Shown: positions 44,455 to 56,818 of the stretch, piece after piece | Position numbering within the stretch: position 1 is the first letter of the stretch | Layout of the letters: each line of letters starts with the position of its first letter | Assembly: GCA_021805985.1 (NCBI GenBank) | Contig: JAJZDN010000009.1 | Span: 1-64,000, forward strand | DNA length: 64,000 nt | Direction: 5' to 3' | From: Planctomycetota bacterium | GTDB lineage: Bacteria; Planctomycetota; Phycisphaerae; WQYP01 | Made by a program: the position numbers and the translations under genes | Notes under the pieces: model-generated | Database searches by the model: none | What the model was told of the DNA's origin: nothing | What the model saw: the letters and a program-made list of their open reading frames with translations, nothing else

Positions 44455-45138
44455 GTGTATGGCACTGAACCGGAGATTCAGGCGTTGAATTTACTTGGTC
44501 TGATGCAATTGGTTGATTCCGCCCCCACCATCGGCGGCTACGCCCAATGTTTTCAAATTAATGATCTGGCCCGGCGCGGGCTGTTGCGGTCGGAGGAGCA
44601 GATTGTTGAACTTCTTGAGGCCGGTTTAAAGTCGTCGATTGGCCCCAGTGATGGCGTGGCTGTTGGCTGGGCGTTTAAAGCGGCGCGACTTGGAGATTTG
44701 GCAGAGTTGCCGCAACTGGCATCGTGCTTATCCGGACCGCAGATGCCGGCGGATATTCGAGCGGCCTCACTGGAATGGGGGGCACATCTTTGGGAACTTT
44801 CACGACGCTGGGACTGGGCCCAAGCCATGCACGGTCAGGTAGATTCTTTGGCACCGCCCACCGATTTGCATCACGCCATGGCCTTTGGCACCCTGGTAAG
44901 CGAAACCACTGCCCAGGAAATTCGAGCCATTGCCATGTGTCTGTTCAGTGCGGCTAAAGCGATGATCCGTGCAGCGGTCACCGCGCTTCCCCTGGATGAA
45001 ACGGTGGTGTTAAAACTGCTCTCGCGACTGCAACCGGAAATTACCGACATGGCGTATCACTATGCCGCCTGCCGCCCGGAAACAATTCACGCGATTTCGC
45101 CAGCCAAGGTTGTAGCTTCACTGGTGGACCGATGGTAA
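44455..45138 (+). CDS. UreF-like protein, orphan
   Basis: This 227-aa protein resembles the urease accessory protein UreF over most of its length: LLGLMQLVDSAPTIGGYAQCFQINDLARRGLL corresponds to 'LLQLASPALPVG.FSYS.GLE..V..G', DIRAASLEWGAHLWEL to 'R....MG..LL.L', and HHAMAFGTLVSETTAQEIRAIAMCLFSAAKAMIRAAVTALPLDET to the helix with AFG, Y/AxN and the 'PLGQT' turn. No urease structural gene or other accessory gene (ureA-E, ureG) is visible in the window. It may serve a distant urease operon or another nickel enzyme (inference). GTG start with GGGAG upstream; it converges on dnaE with 5 bp between stops. Confidence 0.65.
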   Translation: MYGTEPEIQALNLLGLMQLVDSAPTIGGYAQCFQINDLARRGLLRSEEQIVELLEAGLKSSIGPSDGVAVGWAFKAARLGDLAELPQLASCLSGPQMPADIRAASLEWGAHLWELSRRWDWAQAMHGQVDSLAPPTDLHHAMAFGTLVSETTAQEIRAIAMCLFSAAKAMIRAAVTALPLDETVVLKLLSRLQPEITDMAYHYAACRPETIHAISPAKVVASLVDRW

Positions 45139-45143
45139 GGTAT

Positions 45144-48773
<3,630 letters not shown>

Positions 48774-48808
48774 GCGGTGCGTCTCCGTGGTGAATGTAAC
48801 TTGGGATG

Positions 48809-48837
48809 ATTATAACGCCTCAAGCGACCTTCTAAAA
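48809..48837 (-). promoter_or_regulatory. Possible -10 element of dnaE
   Basis: On the minus strand a perfect TATAAT lies at 48814-48809, 35 bp before the dnaE ATG. The hexamer 17 bp upstream (TTTTAG, 48837-48832) is a weak -35. The divergent kdsB gene starts at 48930. Confidence 0.35.
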
Positions 48838-48929
48838 ACTGCGGATGAAACAAACCGGAAAATTGCTGCGCGGGGCAGTTTCGGATATACCGTTGCTCTG
48901 GAAATTGAAGCTTTAGGAAAGGCTGTGCT

Positions 48930-49694
48930 TTGTCCAGTTTAATTGTCATCCCCGCTCGCTATGATTCCACCCGACTGCCCGGCAAGCCCTTACTTCGGCA
49001 AACCGGGAAATATCTTATTGAGCATGTCTACGAGCAGGCCTTGAAAACCAAACGCGCCTCGGCGGTGGTCGTGGCCACCGATGACCGGAGGATTGCGGAC
49101 GCCGTGCGTGAATTTGAAGGGCAGGTTGTCTTAACTTCTGCAGATCATCAATCCGGAACCGATCGCATCGCTGAAGTTGCCGCCATGAAGGATTTTGCCC
49201 ATTTTGACACCATCGTCAACGTCCAGGGGGATGAGCCGGAAATTGATCCAAATTTGATTGACGCCCTGATTCGCCTGTTGGAAAAGACGGACGTGCAAAT
49301 GGCTACCGCGGCTGCTCCCTTTGACAATGCCACGGAAATTGCGAATCCGGGTATCGTCAAAGTCGTCATCGATCAGCGCCGCTTCGCCATGTATTTTTCC
49401 CGCAGTGTGATTCCCCATGATCGTGACGGACAAACGGCAGGTGCCGGCGCGTTAATGCTCGCGGGATTGTATCGGAAGCATCTGGGCATTTACGCTTATC
49501 AGAAAAAATTTCTGCTGCAACTTGCCCTGTCCGAGCGGTGCGAACTGGAAAAGCTGGAAAAACTCGAACAATTGCGAGCGCTGTATCTGGGAGCCAAAAT
49601 TATTGTCCATGACACGCCGCAGGCCCATCATGGCATTGATACACCGGAAGATTATGAAGCTTTTGTACGGCGGTACGCCGGCGAAGGGCCTTGA
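48930..49694 (+). CDS. kdsB: 3-deoxy-manno-octulosonate cytidylyltransferase
   Basis: KdsB makes CMP-Kdo for the inner core of lipopolysaccharide. The 254-aa protein starts SSLIVIPARYDSTRLPGKPLL and has VVATDDRRIADAV, SGTDRIAEVA, VNVQGDEPEIDPNLID, YFSRSVIPHDRDG, LGIYAYQKKFL and LEQLRALYLGAKI. The start codon is TTG with AGGAAAGG upstream. Its presence supports a Gram-negative outer membrane with Kdo. The 254-aa length is normal for the family. It lies 76 bp before pyrG. Confidence 0.95.
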   Translation: MSSLIVIPARYDSTRLPGKPLLRQTGKYLIEHVYEQALKTKRASAVVVATDDRRIADAVREFEGQVVLTSADHQSGTDRIAEVAAMKDFAHFDTIVNVQGDEPEIDPNLIDALIRLLEKTDVQMATAAAPFDNATEIANPGIVKVVIDQRRFAMYFSRSVIPHDRDGQTAGAGALMLAGLYRKHLGIYAYQKKFLLQLALSERCELEKLEKLEQLRALYLGAKIIVHDTPQAHHGIDTPEDYEAFVRRYAGEGP

Positions 49695-49770
49695 GTTTTC
49701 TGGAATTTTTGCCACCAGATTTTCCCTAATGAGCATTATCGATTATCCTACTATTTTCATGAGGTCTGCG

Positions 49771-51555
49771 ATGAATAATGAAACCCAACCTGACCTGCTG
49801 GCCTCGGTGGGCCACGCCACACAGGATACTGAATTTTACACTCCCTTCCCCGAAGGCTATGAGAAAGGCCGCACCAAATATGTGGTGGTCCTTGGCACTG
49901 TGATGAGCGGACTGGGTAAAGGCATTTTCAGTTCCAGCCTGGCCAAGATTCTTAAAGACAAGGGCCTGCGCGTCGCCCCCATTAAAATGGAAGGCTACCT
50001 GAACATTGACTCCGGCACGCTTAATCCATTTCGGCATGGCGAGGTTTTCGTCCTTGATGACGGCATGGAAACGGACATGGATTTGGGCACCTATGAACGT
50101 ATGCTCGATGAAAATCTGTCTCGCGCCAATTTCACCACCAGCGGGCAGATTTTTACGCGCATTCTCGAGCGCGAACGCCATGGTAAATATCTGGGCCGTG
50201 ATGTGCAGATGATTCCCCATGTCACCGGTGAGGTTAAAACGACCTTGCGCGAGCTGGCAATAAAATCCAAGGCCGATCTGGTATTTGTAGAAGTCGGCGG
50301 GACCGTGGGCGATTATGAAAACGGCTATTTTATTGAAGCAGTGCGTGAACTGGCATACGAAGAAGGCGAGGATTCCGTATGTGTGGTGGCGTTAACGTAC
50401 ATCATTGAACCACAATCACTGGGCGAGCAGAAATCCAAAGCAGCACAGCTTGGCCTGCGACAGGTCATGCAGACGGGCCTGCAGCCGGATATTATTGCGT
50501 GCCGCTGCCCGTCACCGGCAACGGAAAAAGTGCGGCAAAAAATCTCCATGTTCAGCAATGTGCCCATGCGTCGAGTATTTTCCATGCACGATCTGCCCAG
50601 CATTTATCTGGTGCCGGAAATGTTGCGGGAAGCCGGGATGGACCGCGAGGTTCTGACCCTTTTAAATCTTCATGAGCGCGTCAACCAGCGCATGGAAGAT
50701 CAGGCCCGTCGCCGGTGGCAACACTATGTCGATAAACTCCTTGAACCGACGGAAAAATCTGTCACCATTGCGCTGGCGGGAAAATACGCTGCCTTGCGCG
50801 ATGCCTATGCCAGTATCGACAAGGCCCTGGAACATTGCGGCGTAAATCTCGGATGCAAAATTCATATTCAATGGCTGGACACCACGGAAATTAATTCTCG
50901 GAATGTCGCGGATATTCTGCGTGGATGCCACGGTATCATCGTTCCTGGAGGATTTGGATCCCGCGGGACGGAAGGCAAAATTGAATGTGTCCGTTTCGCG
51001 CGGGAACGCCAGGTTCCCTATCTGGGAATTTGCCTGGGATTCCAGATGGCTGTGGTGGAATTCGCACGCAATGTCTGCAAACTTGAAGATGCCAACAGCA
51101 CCGAATTTGAACCCAATTGTCGCCATCCGGTCATTGATATTCTGCCGGAGCAGAAGAAAATTGAGGGCCTTGGCGGCAATATGCGCCTGGGTGGAAAAGA
51201 TGTGATCCTGCAACCAGGCAGCGGCGTTTCAGCTCTCTACGGCAATGTAGATCAAATTCGCCTGCGCTTCCGCCACCGGTATGAAGTCGAACCGCGGTAT
51301 ATTGAAACGCTTACCAAGCACGGCCTGATTTTCAGCGGCCACGCCCCCCATCAACCCATCATGCAGATGCTGGAATTGCCACCGGACGTACACCCGTACT
51401 TTTACGCCACCCAAGCCCACCCCTGCCTGACCAGCCGCCCATTAACGCCAGATGCTATGTTTTTGGGACTAGTTAGCGCCGCCTTGCAGCGTGCCTACCC
51501 GCAACAGGAATTGCCCAGCGTCCAAAGCCAGACTGCTGTCGCCACCGCAAGGTAA
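49771..51555 (+). CDS. pyrG: CTP synthase with altered amidotransferase triad
   Basis: This enzyme makes CTP from UTP, ATP and glutamine. The 594-aa protein has a 34-residue N-terminal extension, then KYVVVLGTVMSGLGKGI (P-loop-like, 37-52), GYLNIDSGTLNPFRHGEVFVLDDG, VEVGGTVGDYENGYFIEA and, in the C-terminal glutamine amidotransferase domain, YLGICLGFQM with the nucleophile Cys421. The final triad reads AHPCLTSRP (His550-Pro-Cys552) where the family has His-Pro-Glu. So the Glu of the Cys-His-Glu triad is replaced by Cys. The start at ATG 49771 has GAGG seven bases upstream; the frame continues to 49522 but overlaps kdsB and is not used. Confidence 0.93.
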   Translation: MNNETQPDLLASVGHATQDTEFYTPFPEGYEKGRTKYVVVLGTVMSGLGKGIFSSSLAKILKDKGLRVAPIKMEGYLNIDSGTLNPFRHGEVFVLDDGMETDMDLGTYERMLDENLSRANFTTSGQIFTRILERERHGKYLGRDVQMIPHVTGEVKTTLRELAIKSKADLVFVEVGGTVGDYENGYFIEAVRELAYEEGEDSVCVVALTYIIEPQSLGEQKSKAAQLGLRQVMQTGLQPDIIACRCPSPATEKVRQKISMFSNVPMRRVFSMHDLPSIYLVPEMLREAGMDREVLTLLNLHERVNQRMEDQARRRWQHYVDKLLEPTEKSVTIALAGKYAALRDAYASIDKALEHCGVNLGCKIHIQWLDTTEINSRNVADILRGCHGIIVPGGFGSRGTEGKIECVRFARERQVPYLGICLGFQMAVVEFARNVCKLEDANSTEFEPNCRHPVIDILPEQKKIEGLGGNMRLGGKDVILQPGSGVSALYGNVDQIRLRFRHRYEVEPRYIETLTKHGLIFSGHAPHQPIMQMLELPPDVHPYFYATQAHPCLTSRPLTPDAMFLGLVSAALQRAYPQQELPSVQSQTAVATAR

Positions 51556-51586
51556 TTATGCCCTATCTAGCCAGTGCACCGAGCAG

Positions 51587-51688
51587 CCCACAATTCTGCG
51601 GCTGCTGGATTGCTGAATTGTGGGTTGGCGAGACAGACCGCGCGCATCGGCCCGCCATTTTCCCCTTGCGCCCCACGAAGGGAAAATG
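51587..51688. terminator. Two hairpins between convergent pyrG and pspA
   Basis: CCCACAATTC (51587-51596) pairs perfectly with GAATTGTGGG (51615-51624). CATTTTCCCCTT (51656-51667) pairs with AAGGGAAAATG (51678-51688) with one bulged C. Neither is followed by a clear U-tract on either strand, so function as a bidirectional terminator is only likely from position. Confidence 0.4.
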
Positions 51689-51710
51689 TCGATGGAAACC
51701 TGTGCGCCCG

Positions 51711-52433
51711 TTATCCCGAAGGCAGTTGTTTGGTTTGACCAATTTCGCCCTTCAGGCGGGCCAAGTCGGCATCCACGCCAGAACTGGCTCGCAGAGCATC
51801 CAGATCGCGTTCCGTTTTTGTGCGGCCGTCAACACCGTCATTTAACACGCCGGCGTCGGTCAGCGACTCCATGGCATCGGCCCGCGACTGCATTTGATTG
51901 GTTTTGTCCTTGGCACGTTGCAGTGCATCGCCCACGTTGCCCAGTTGGCTGCCTATGCCAGCCAAGCTTTCATTCACAGTCACCTGTGCCTTCGCAGCAT
52001 CATACTGGCTCTTCATCACTTCTTTTTGCGTGCGGAATTGGTCAATGCGGTCTTCAAGCTGCTTCTCATAAGTAATGAGTTTCTGGCTTTGCGCCGCGAC
52101 GTGTTCACTGGCCTCTTTCAGCGTTACCGCCTTCTGATCCGCTGACTGCTTTTCCGTCAGCGCGGCTTTGGCCAGATCCTCTCGCCCGGCCTGCAAAGCC
52201 ATGCGCGCATCATTTTCTGCCCGGTGGGAGTCGCTTTCTGCACCAAGCATTTGCCGCTCCAGTGTCTTTTGTTCGGTGACCACATCAGCCAGATGCCGCT
52301 TGGTCTCCTGCAGAGCACTCAACATTTTTTCATACGATAAATCAAGGGCCTCATCAGGATTTTCCGCACTGTTCAAAAACTTGTTGACCTTGGCCTCAAT
52401 AATTTCAGCGGCCCGGCGAAACATGTTACTCAT
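51711..52433 (-). CDS. pspA: PspA/IM30 family protein
   Basis: This family forms oligomeric scaffolds on damaged inner membranes. The 240-aa protein is almost entirely helical coiled coil, beginning MFRRAAEIIEAKVNKFLNSAENPDEALDLSYEKM, as PspA does. It then has AKAALTEKQSADQKAV and an extended heptad pattern, and ends with a Gln/Ser/Gly tail. It is last in the operon after two YbjQ-type genes. No PspF or sigma54 promoter was recognised. Confidence 0.88.
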   Translation of the reverse strand: MSNMFRRAAEIIEAKVNKFLNSAENPDEALDLSYEKMLSALQETKRHLADVVTEQKTLERQMLGAESDSHRAENDARMALQAGREDLAKAALTEKQSADQKAVTLKEASEHVAAQSQKLITYEKQLEDRIDQFRTQKEVMKSQYDAAKAQVTVNESLAGIGSQLGNVGDALQRAKDKTNQMQSRADAMESLTDAGVLNDGVDGRTKTERDLDALRASSGVDADLARLKGEIGQTKQLPSG

Positions 52434-52474
52434 CGCAAAACTCCTGTGTCGACTGTTATTTTATCTCAACAATG

Positions 52475-53323
52475 TTAATCGTTTACTGGTATGACAATCT
52501 GGGGAGAGGCCGGTTCCGGAATCAGGGCCTTATCCTCAATAGGTTTAACAGCCGTGCCTACAGCAAAAAATTCAATCACGTGCGGTTGCCAGTTATGCGA
52601 CCCTTCGTGCAATTGTACGCCCACCACGCCATCGGCACCGGCTTCTTTCGCCTCATTTTGCATGCGTTCCATGGCCAGTTCACGGGCGTCATACATCGCC
52701 TGGGTAAATTGTGTAATTTCCACATTCTGCCCCAGGTTACCCATGGATTTAAACACCCCCTGATGCGCGACATGGTACACACATGATCCCATCACCATCG
52801 CCAACGGACGGTGGCCCGCCCGAAGCAGCATCCAGAAATCCTGCCCGGAAAGATCCGAGGTAAACGGCATGCCTTTCGGCCCTTTAAAGCCGGGGTGGCC
52901 GGCACTGTGCGATATGGCGGTACCGATGGCCATGAACTCTAAAATATCGCTGTCCCATCCCAACCGTTTAACCTCCAGCCGCACGCCTACCACGCCGTCA
53001 GCCATGAGGGCCAATGCCTCCTGTTCCATGCGTGTCATGGCCAGTTCCCGCGCCTGATACATGGCCTGGGAGATCACATTTAATTCCTGATTTTGTCCCC
53101 ATGAGCCATACTGAATTCCCACGTGATAGATACACGAGCCAACCACCAGCCCCAGAGGTTCAAAGCCGGCTTCGCGCACCATGAGAAATTCATTAACGGA
53201 TAAATCCGAGGTAAATATGCCGCCACTCTGGCCCGCTTCACGCAGCCCCTGCAAGCGCTCCAAGGCGTGTTTGGGAAGCCCGGCCAACGCCGGATTTACC
53301 TGTGTGCCTGCTTCGTCCGCCAT
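52475..53323 (-). CDS. Tandem YbjQ-family (UPF0145) protein, second copy
   Basis: The protein has 282 aa with two YbjQ-like domains. Each shows the family signatures: 'lvvGsciYHVG', 'AMYQARELAMTRMEQEALALMADGVVGVRLEVKRLGW', 'FMAIGTAI' in the first (about residues 55-165), and 'VMGSCVYHVAHQG', 'AMYDARELAMERMQNEAKEAGADGVVGVQLHEGS', 'FFAVGTAV' in the second (about 180-275). Single-domain YbjQ proteins are pentameric with a conserved Cys/His pocket. It directly follows the other tandem YbjQ gene (start adjacent to its stop) and lies 41 bp before pspA. Confidence 0.8.
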   Translation of the reverse strand: MADEAGTQVNPALAGLPKHALERLQGLREAGQSGGIFTSDLSVNEFLMVREAGFEPLGLVVGSCIYHVGIQYGSWGQNQELNVISQAMYQARELAMTRMEQEALALMADGVVGVRLEVKRLGWDSDILEFMAIGTAISHSAGHPGFKGPKGMPFTSDLSGQDFWMLLRAGHRPLAMVMGSCVYHVAHQGVFKSMGNLGQNVEITQFTQAMYDARELAMERMQNEAKEAGADGVVGVQLHEGSHNWQPHVIEFFAVGTAVKPIEDKALIPEPASPQIVIPVND

Positions 53324-54235
53324 TTAGATAATCTCCTTTTCTGTAGGCATTACCGGTGTCATTTTTCCGTCGCTGACGCTGAATACGGGTTTTAATTTCA
53401 GTGATATGTGCCGCCCGGGTTCATGCAGCACCGCCGTCCCGAAAGCAATATGCCGCCCCAGAAATCTCTGCCGCGGATCATTTTCCGCTGACTCGCCACG
53501 CAACAATTCCGAAAATTGCACCCGAGCCAGAACGCCCGTACCGATTCGCGCGGCATCGCTGGCCAGTTGGCCTATTGCCGCACGGCGAATATCGGTCATA
53601 AAATCGGATAACTCACGCAATTCCTGATTCCACCACGTGCCCTGCCCGGACGCATTTCTCGATGAATAATGCCAATTATAGTGCGCTCCAATCGCCAAAC
53701 CTACCGGCAATATTCCTGATTCCATTAACCGCGCAAACTCCAACGCCGAAACGGTCGCGATCACGGGCGTGCGCGGGGTTGCCAGCCCGGCAATACGCAC
53801 TGCTGTACCCATCACGGCATAATCCATTTGATCGTCACCCGTGCCTTCCATGCGCGTCGCAGTCATCTTGACATCCACCACCGCGTTTGCACCCATGAGC
53901 GTCGCTTCTTGCTGCATACGGCCAATGGCTGTATGCCAGCCGTCATAATGTCCGCGCGTCCAGGAATAGCCGTAATGGTACCAGCAATTTCCTGAAACCA
54001 TTCCCAGTGGATGAATGCCGTGAGATCTTTGCGCCAGCAAGGCCCCCACCGAACCTGTGGATATCCAAGGCAACTTCCCGGACCTGGTATCAGCGAGGCG
54101 TTGTTTGACAAAATCCGGCAAGGTCTGATTCGTTAGTGCCGTGTCCCACGCATAATTGCGAGCCTGCTGCTGGGCCTGATGCTGCCGCTGATCGGGATCG
54201 GAATTCTGTCCTAATATGCGGCCTAACAGTGACAT
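53324..54235 (-). CDS. Tandem YbjQ-family-like protein, first copy
   Basis: This 303-aa protein has about 50 N-terminal residues rich in Gln, followed by two diverged YbjQ-like domains. The first has GMVSGNCWYHYGYSWT, RMQQEATLMGANAVVDVKMTAT and YAVMGTAV. The second has GLAIGAHYNWHYSS, IGQLASDAARIGTGVLARVQFSE and HIAFGTAV. It is more diverged than its neighbour and adds Trp/Tyr-rich loops. Its stop codon directly precedes the ATG of the next gene, so both are translated together. Confidence 0.72.
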   Translation of the reverse strand: MSLLGRILGQNSDPDQRQHQAQQQARNYAWDTALTNQTLPDFVKQRLADTRSGKLPWISTGSVGALLAQRSHGIHPLGMVSGNCWYHYGYSWTRGHYDGWHTAIGRMQQEATLMGANAVVDVKMTATRMEGTGDDQMDYAVMGTAVRIAGLATPRTPVIATVSALEFARLMESGILPVGLAIGAHYNWHYSSRNASGQGTWWNQELRELSDFMTDIRRAAIGQLASDAARIGTGVLARVQFSELLRGESAENDPRQRFLGRHIAFGTAVLHEPGRHISLKLKPVFSVSDGKMTPVMPTEKEII

Positions 54236-54349
54236 GGCAGATCCCTTTTAACAGGAGCCGTGGCGGTTTTTGGTCTTTTTCAAACAATTCCAAGAAACTC
54301 TATAGTGGGATTTATAGCGACAATCGCATCGGCTTGCAACACACTTTGT

Positions 54350-54736
54350 TTAATTCATCAAAAATTCATGCAAAATACTTTGCGCGCCGGCCATATGGGC
54401 GGACATGGCTCCAAGTTCCTTATTCAAGCTTGAAAGCCACTCCGGCAGTTGCAATTCTTCGTTTTTTAACACAATGCCCCGCACTTCATTACACCGACTT
54501 AATTGCAGACCATGGCCCGAATTATCCAGCACAAATCGGTTGGCCCCCAGGTGAATCGTAATCCCCACCACGTGCTGCGTTTTTGCAAACAACGAATCCT
54601 TCTTCCGATGCACCTGCACCTGCCCCGGAAGAGATTGCTCCAACCGCGTGGCAAACGCTTCAAGAAATGCTTTAATATCGCGTTCCGCACGGCGCAGAAA
54701 AGCCGCATGAAGATCAAATGCTCCAACTTCTTCCAT
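54350..54736 (-). CDS. Hypothetical protein at head of the PspA-YbjQ run
   Basis: The protein has about 128 aa and no clear family. The N-terminal half is amphipathic helix (AERDIKAFLEAFATRLEQSLPG). The middle is a beta-like segment with a hydrophobic core (VVGITIHLGANRFVLDNSG). The C-terminal 40 residues are helical (LPEWLSSLNKELGAMSAHMAGAQSILHEFL). ATG 54736 has GAGG twelve bases upstream; the frame can start at GTG 54748. It lies 114 bp before the first YbjQ gene on the same strand and may be part of that operon. Confidence 0.55.
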   Translation of the reverse strand: MEEVGAFDLHAAFLRRAERDIKAFLEAFATRLEQSLPGQVQVHRKKDSLFAKTQHVVGITIHLGANRFVLDNSGHGLQLSRCNEVRGIVLKNEELQLPEWLSSLNKELGAMSAHMAGAQSILHEFLMN

Positions 54737-54863
54737 AAAGATTCGCACCTCGCAGTGAGTTTACACAATCCTCTGCTGATGAATTATAAGCGCATCGACG
54801 CGATCGCAACAACGGCACATTTGGTAGATTCAGTAATTTCAGTAGTTACAGGGCCTTGTCTAT

Positions 54864-56375
54864 TTATTTTTGCAGCATTTTATTTTCGTGCCGATGGTGC
54901 CAGTAGGCTTCAATTTGTTCCAGTGTTTTGCCTTTTGTTTCCGGCAGCACCAGCAGCACAAACAGGAAACTTATCAACGAACAGCCCGAATAAATGAAGT
55001 ACGTGACGGTAAGCCCCACACTGTGTTTCAACATTGGAAACGTCTGGGCCACCACATAAATGGCGATCCACAAGGTTAATATCCCCACCGACGCGGCACG
55101 TCCGCGGATGCGGGCGGGGAATATTTCAGAAATGATGATCCACGGCATCGGTCCCATGGCCATGGCAAAGGCCGCGATAAATGTCAGAATGCTGGTGATG
55201 AGAATCAGGACCTGCCCGTGACTGAAATGCACTACCATCGAATGCACCGCGTGGCCGTGGACCATCGTCGTTACTGATTCGCGATTGGCGAATGCAAAAA
55301 TCAATCCTACCGATGCCAGCGCTACAACCTGTATCGCCGTTCCAATCGCCAGCAGCAATTTGCGTCCAGCTTTATCGACAAAACCCACAGCTATAAACGT
55401 GAAGGCCAGATTGACCATTCCAACCAAAGCGGTTGAGCCGAAGGCATTGGTCGTTTTCATTCCCGCCGCCTCAAATACGCGCGGAGCATAATAAATAATG
55501 GAATTGATGCCGCTGAATTGTGAAAATACCGCCAGGAATAGCGCGATCGTCAACGGCAGGCTGTAGCGCGGCGTGAATAATTCAGAAAATCGGCCCTCTT
55601 CCTGAGCAGCCATTTCTTTTACGGCTTTAATTTCCCGATCCGCCCCCGCGGAACCGATAAAGCCGGTGAGAATATGCCGCCCCCGCTGCTCCTGATTGTT
55701 AATCACCAGCCAGCGAGGACTTTCCGGTACCGCCAGAATCATCACTAGAAACAGCAACGCCGGTAATGTTTCCGATCCCAGCATCCAGCGCCAGCCCATG
55801 GTTTGATTCCAGTTCATACCCGCCAGATGATGGGCCGCATTGATATGATTTCCCGCGTTGAGAATAAAGTAATTCACCCAATACACCACGGCAATACCAA
55901 TGACAATGCCCAACTGGAATAACGATCCCAGCCGCCCGCGATGGCGCTCCGGGGAAATTTCCGCAATATACACCGGAGCAACCATGGAAGAAGCGCCAAT
56001 CGCCACTCCGCCGATGATGCGGGCCAGCACCAGTTGCAGCAAGGATTGCGGGATGGCCGAAAGCACGCCGGATATCGCGAAGAGCACCGCACAGACAATT
56101 AATAACTTCTTGCGTCCGAACCGATCCGCCAATGTCCCGGCAAACATGGCACCGGGCACCGCCCCCAATTCCAGACACGCGATTGCGAAACCCAATTGCG
56201 TGTTGCTTAAATGAAAATACGTTTGCAGATATCCCTGAATGCCCGACGCCACGCCGGTATCGTATCCGAACAGCAGCCCGGCCAAAGCGGCGGCTGCTAC
56301 CGCAAAAACAATCGGCCCCATACCAGGCACCGACGCCGGCAAAGCACCATTTTCCATACCAGAAGTTTCACGCAT
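54864..56375 (-). CDS. Sugar-porter family MFS transporter
   Basis: This 503-aa major facilitator of the sugar porter family (XylE/GalP/GLUT) has twelve predicted helices. Family signatures are GLLFGYDTGVASGIQGYL (first helix), DRFGRKKLL (A-type loop), IGGVAIGASSMVAPVYIAEISPERHRGRL, PESPRWLV, QFSGINSIIYYAPRVFEAAG, VDKAGRKLL and PETKGKTLEQIE at the C-terminus. Such proteins import hexoses or pentoses with protons. ATG 56375 has GGAGA eight bases upstream; the longer frame to 56657 reads through a mobile-repeat element and is rejected. It is downstream of the GH130-like gene on the same strand. Confidence 0.93.
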   Translation of the reverse strand: MRETSGMENGALPASVPGMGPIVFAVAAAALAGLLFGYDTGVASGIQGYLQTYFHLSNTQLGFAIACLELGAVPGAMFAGTLADRFGRKKLLIVCAVLFAISGVLSAIPQSLLQLVLARIIGGVAIGASSMVAPVYIAEISPERHRGRLGSLFQLGIVIGIAVVYWVNYFILNAGNHINAAHHLAGMNWNQTMGWRWMLGSETLPALLFLVMILAVPESPRWLVINNQEQRGRHILTGFIGSAGADREIKAVKEMAAQEEGRFSELFTPRYSLPLTIALFLAVFSQFSGINSIIYYAPRVFEAAGMKTTNAFGSTALVGMVNLAFTFIAVGFVDKAGRKLLLAIGTAIQVVALASVGLIFAFANRESVTTMVHGHAVHSMVVHFSHGQVLILITSILTFIAAFAMAMGPMPWIIISEIFPARIRGRAASVGILTLWIAIYVVAQTFPMLKHSVGLTVTYFIYSGCSLISFLFVLLVLPETKGKTLEQIEAYWHHRHENKMLQK

Positions 56376-56447
56376 TGAAATATCTCCATCAGTGAACGCA
56401 TGGTTATCCGAACACTTAAATTCCCAGACCCTTATGTCACGACCACC

Positions 56448-56818
56448 AGGAGCCTGTCCGAGTAATGGCCGGGATTGCGATGGGGCTGAAATGTCCCGTA
56501 TGCGCGGCGGAGGATCGAGCCGACTCTTAATAATGAGTCTGCGAGATCCGACAACAAAGCAGACGGGGCATTTCAGGCCCACCCGCAGGGCGGTGTGCTT
56601 TTTGGCCCCCCTCTGCGGCGCGGCTCCTCGGAGTACCATCCGTGTCAGGTACGCCATCGTCGCCGTTTCTTGTGGAGCACCGGATGGTTAATCCGGTGGT
56701 TGATCCAGTGTCGCCAACACACCACCGGGTTATCACCACGGTGCTCTATGACGCAACGATGTCCCGACAAGCCAAAAATCACGCCGTCGCAACCCGGCGA
56801 TTACTCGGACAGGCTCCT
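56448..56818. mobile_element. MITE-like 371-bp element with 19-bp perfect inverted ends
   Basis: AGGAGCCTGTCCGAGTAAT at 56448-56466 is matched exactly in reverse complement at 56800-56818. With three mismatches the terminal repeat extends to about 33 bp. No reading frame of transposase size lies inside. The right half (56660-56818, minus strand) belongs to the same repeat family as 16164-16525 and 20712-21058, where the end motif AGGAGCC is also seen at 20712. The right end abuts the GH130-like stop codon and the left end is 73 bp upstream of the transporter start. A target-site duplication was not identified. Confidence 0.55.

Noticed and set aside
49522-49770. Extended start of pyrG inside kdsB
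   Set aside because: The residues are not conserved and overlap kdsB; ATG 49771 has a proper ribosome binding site.
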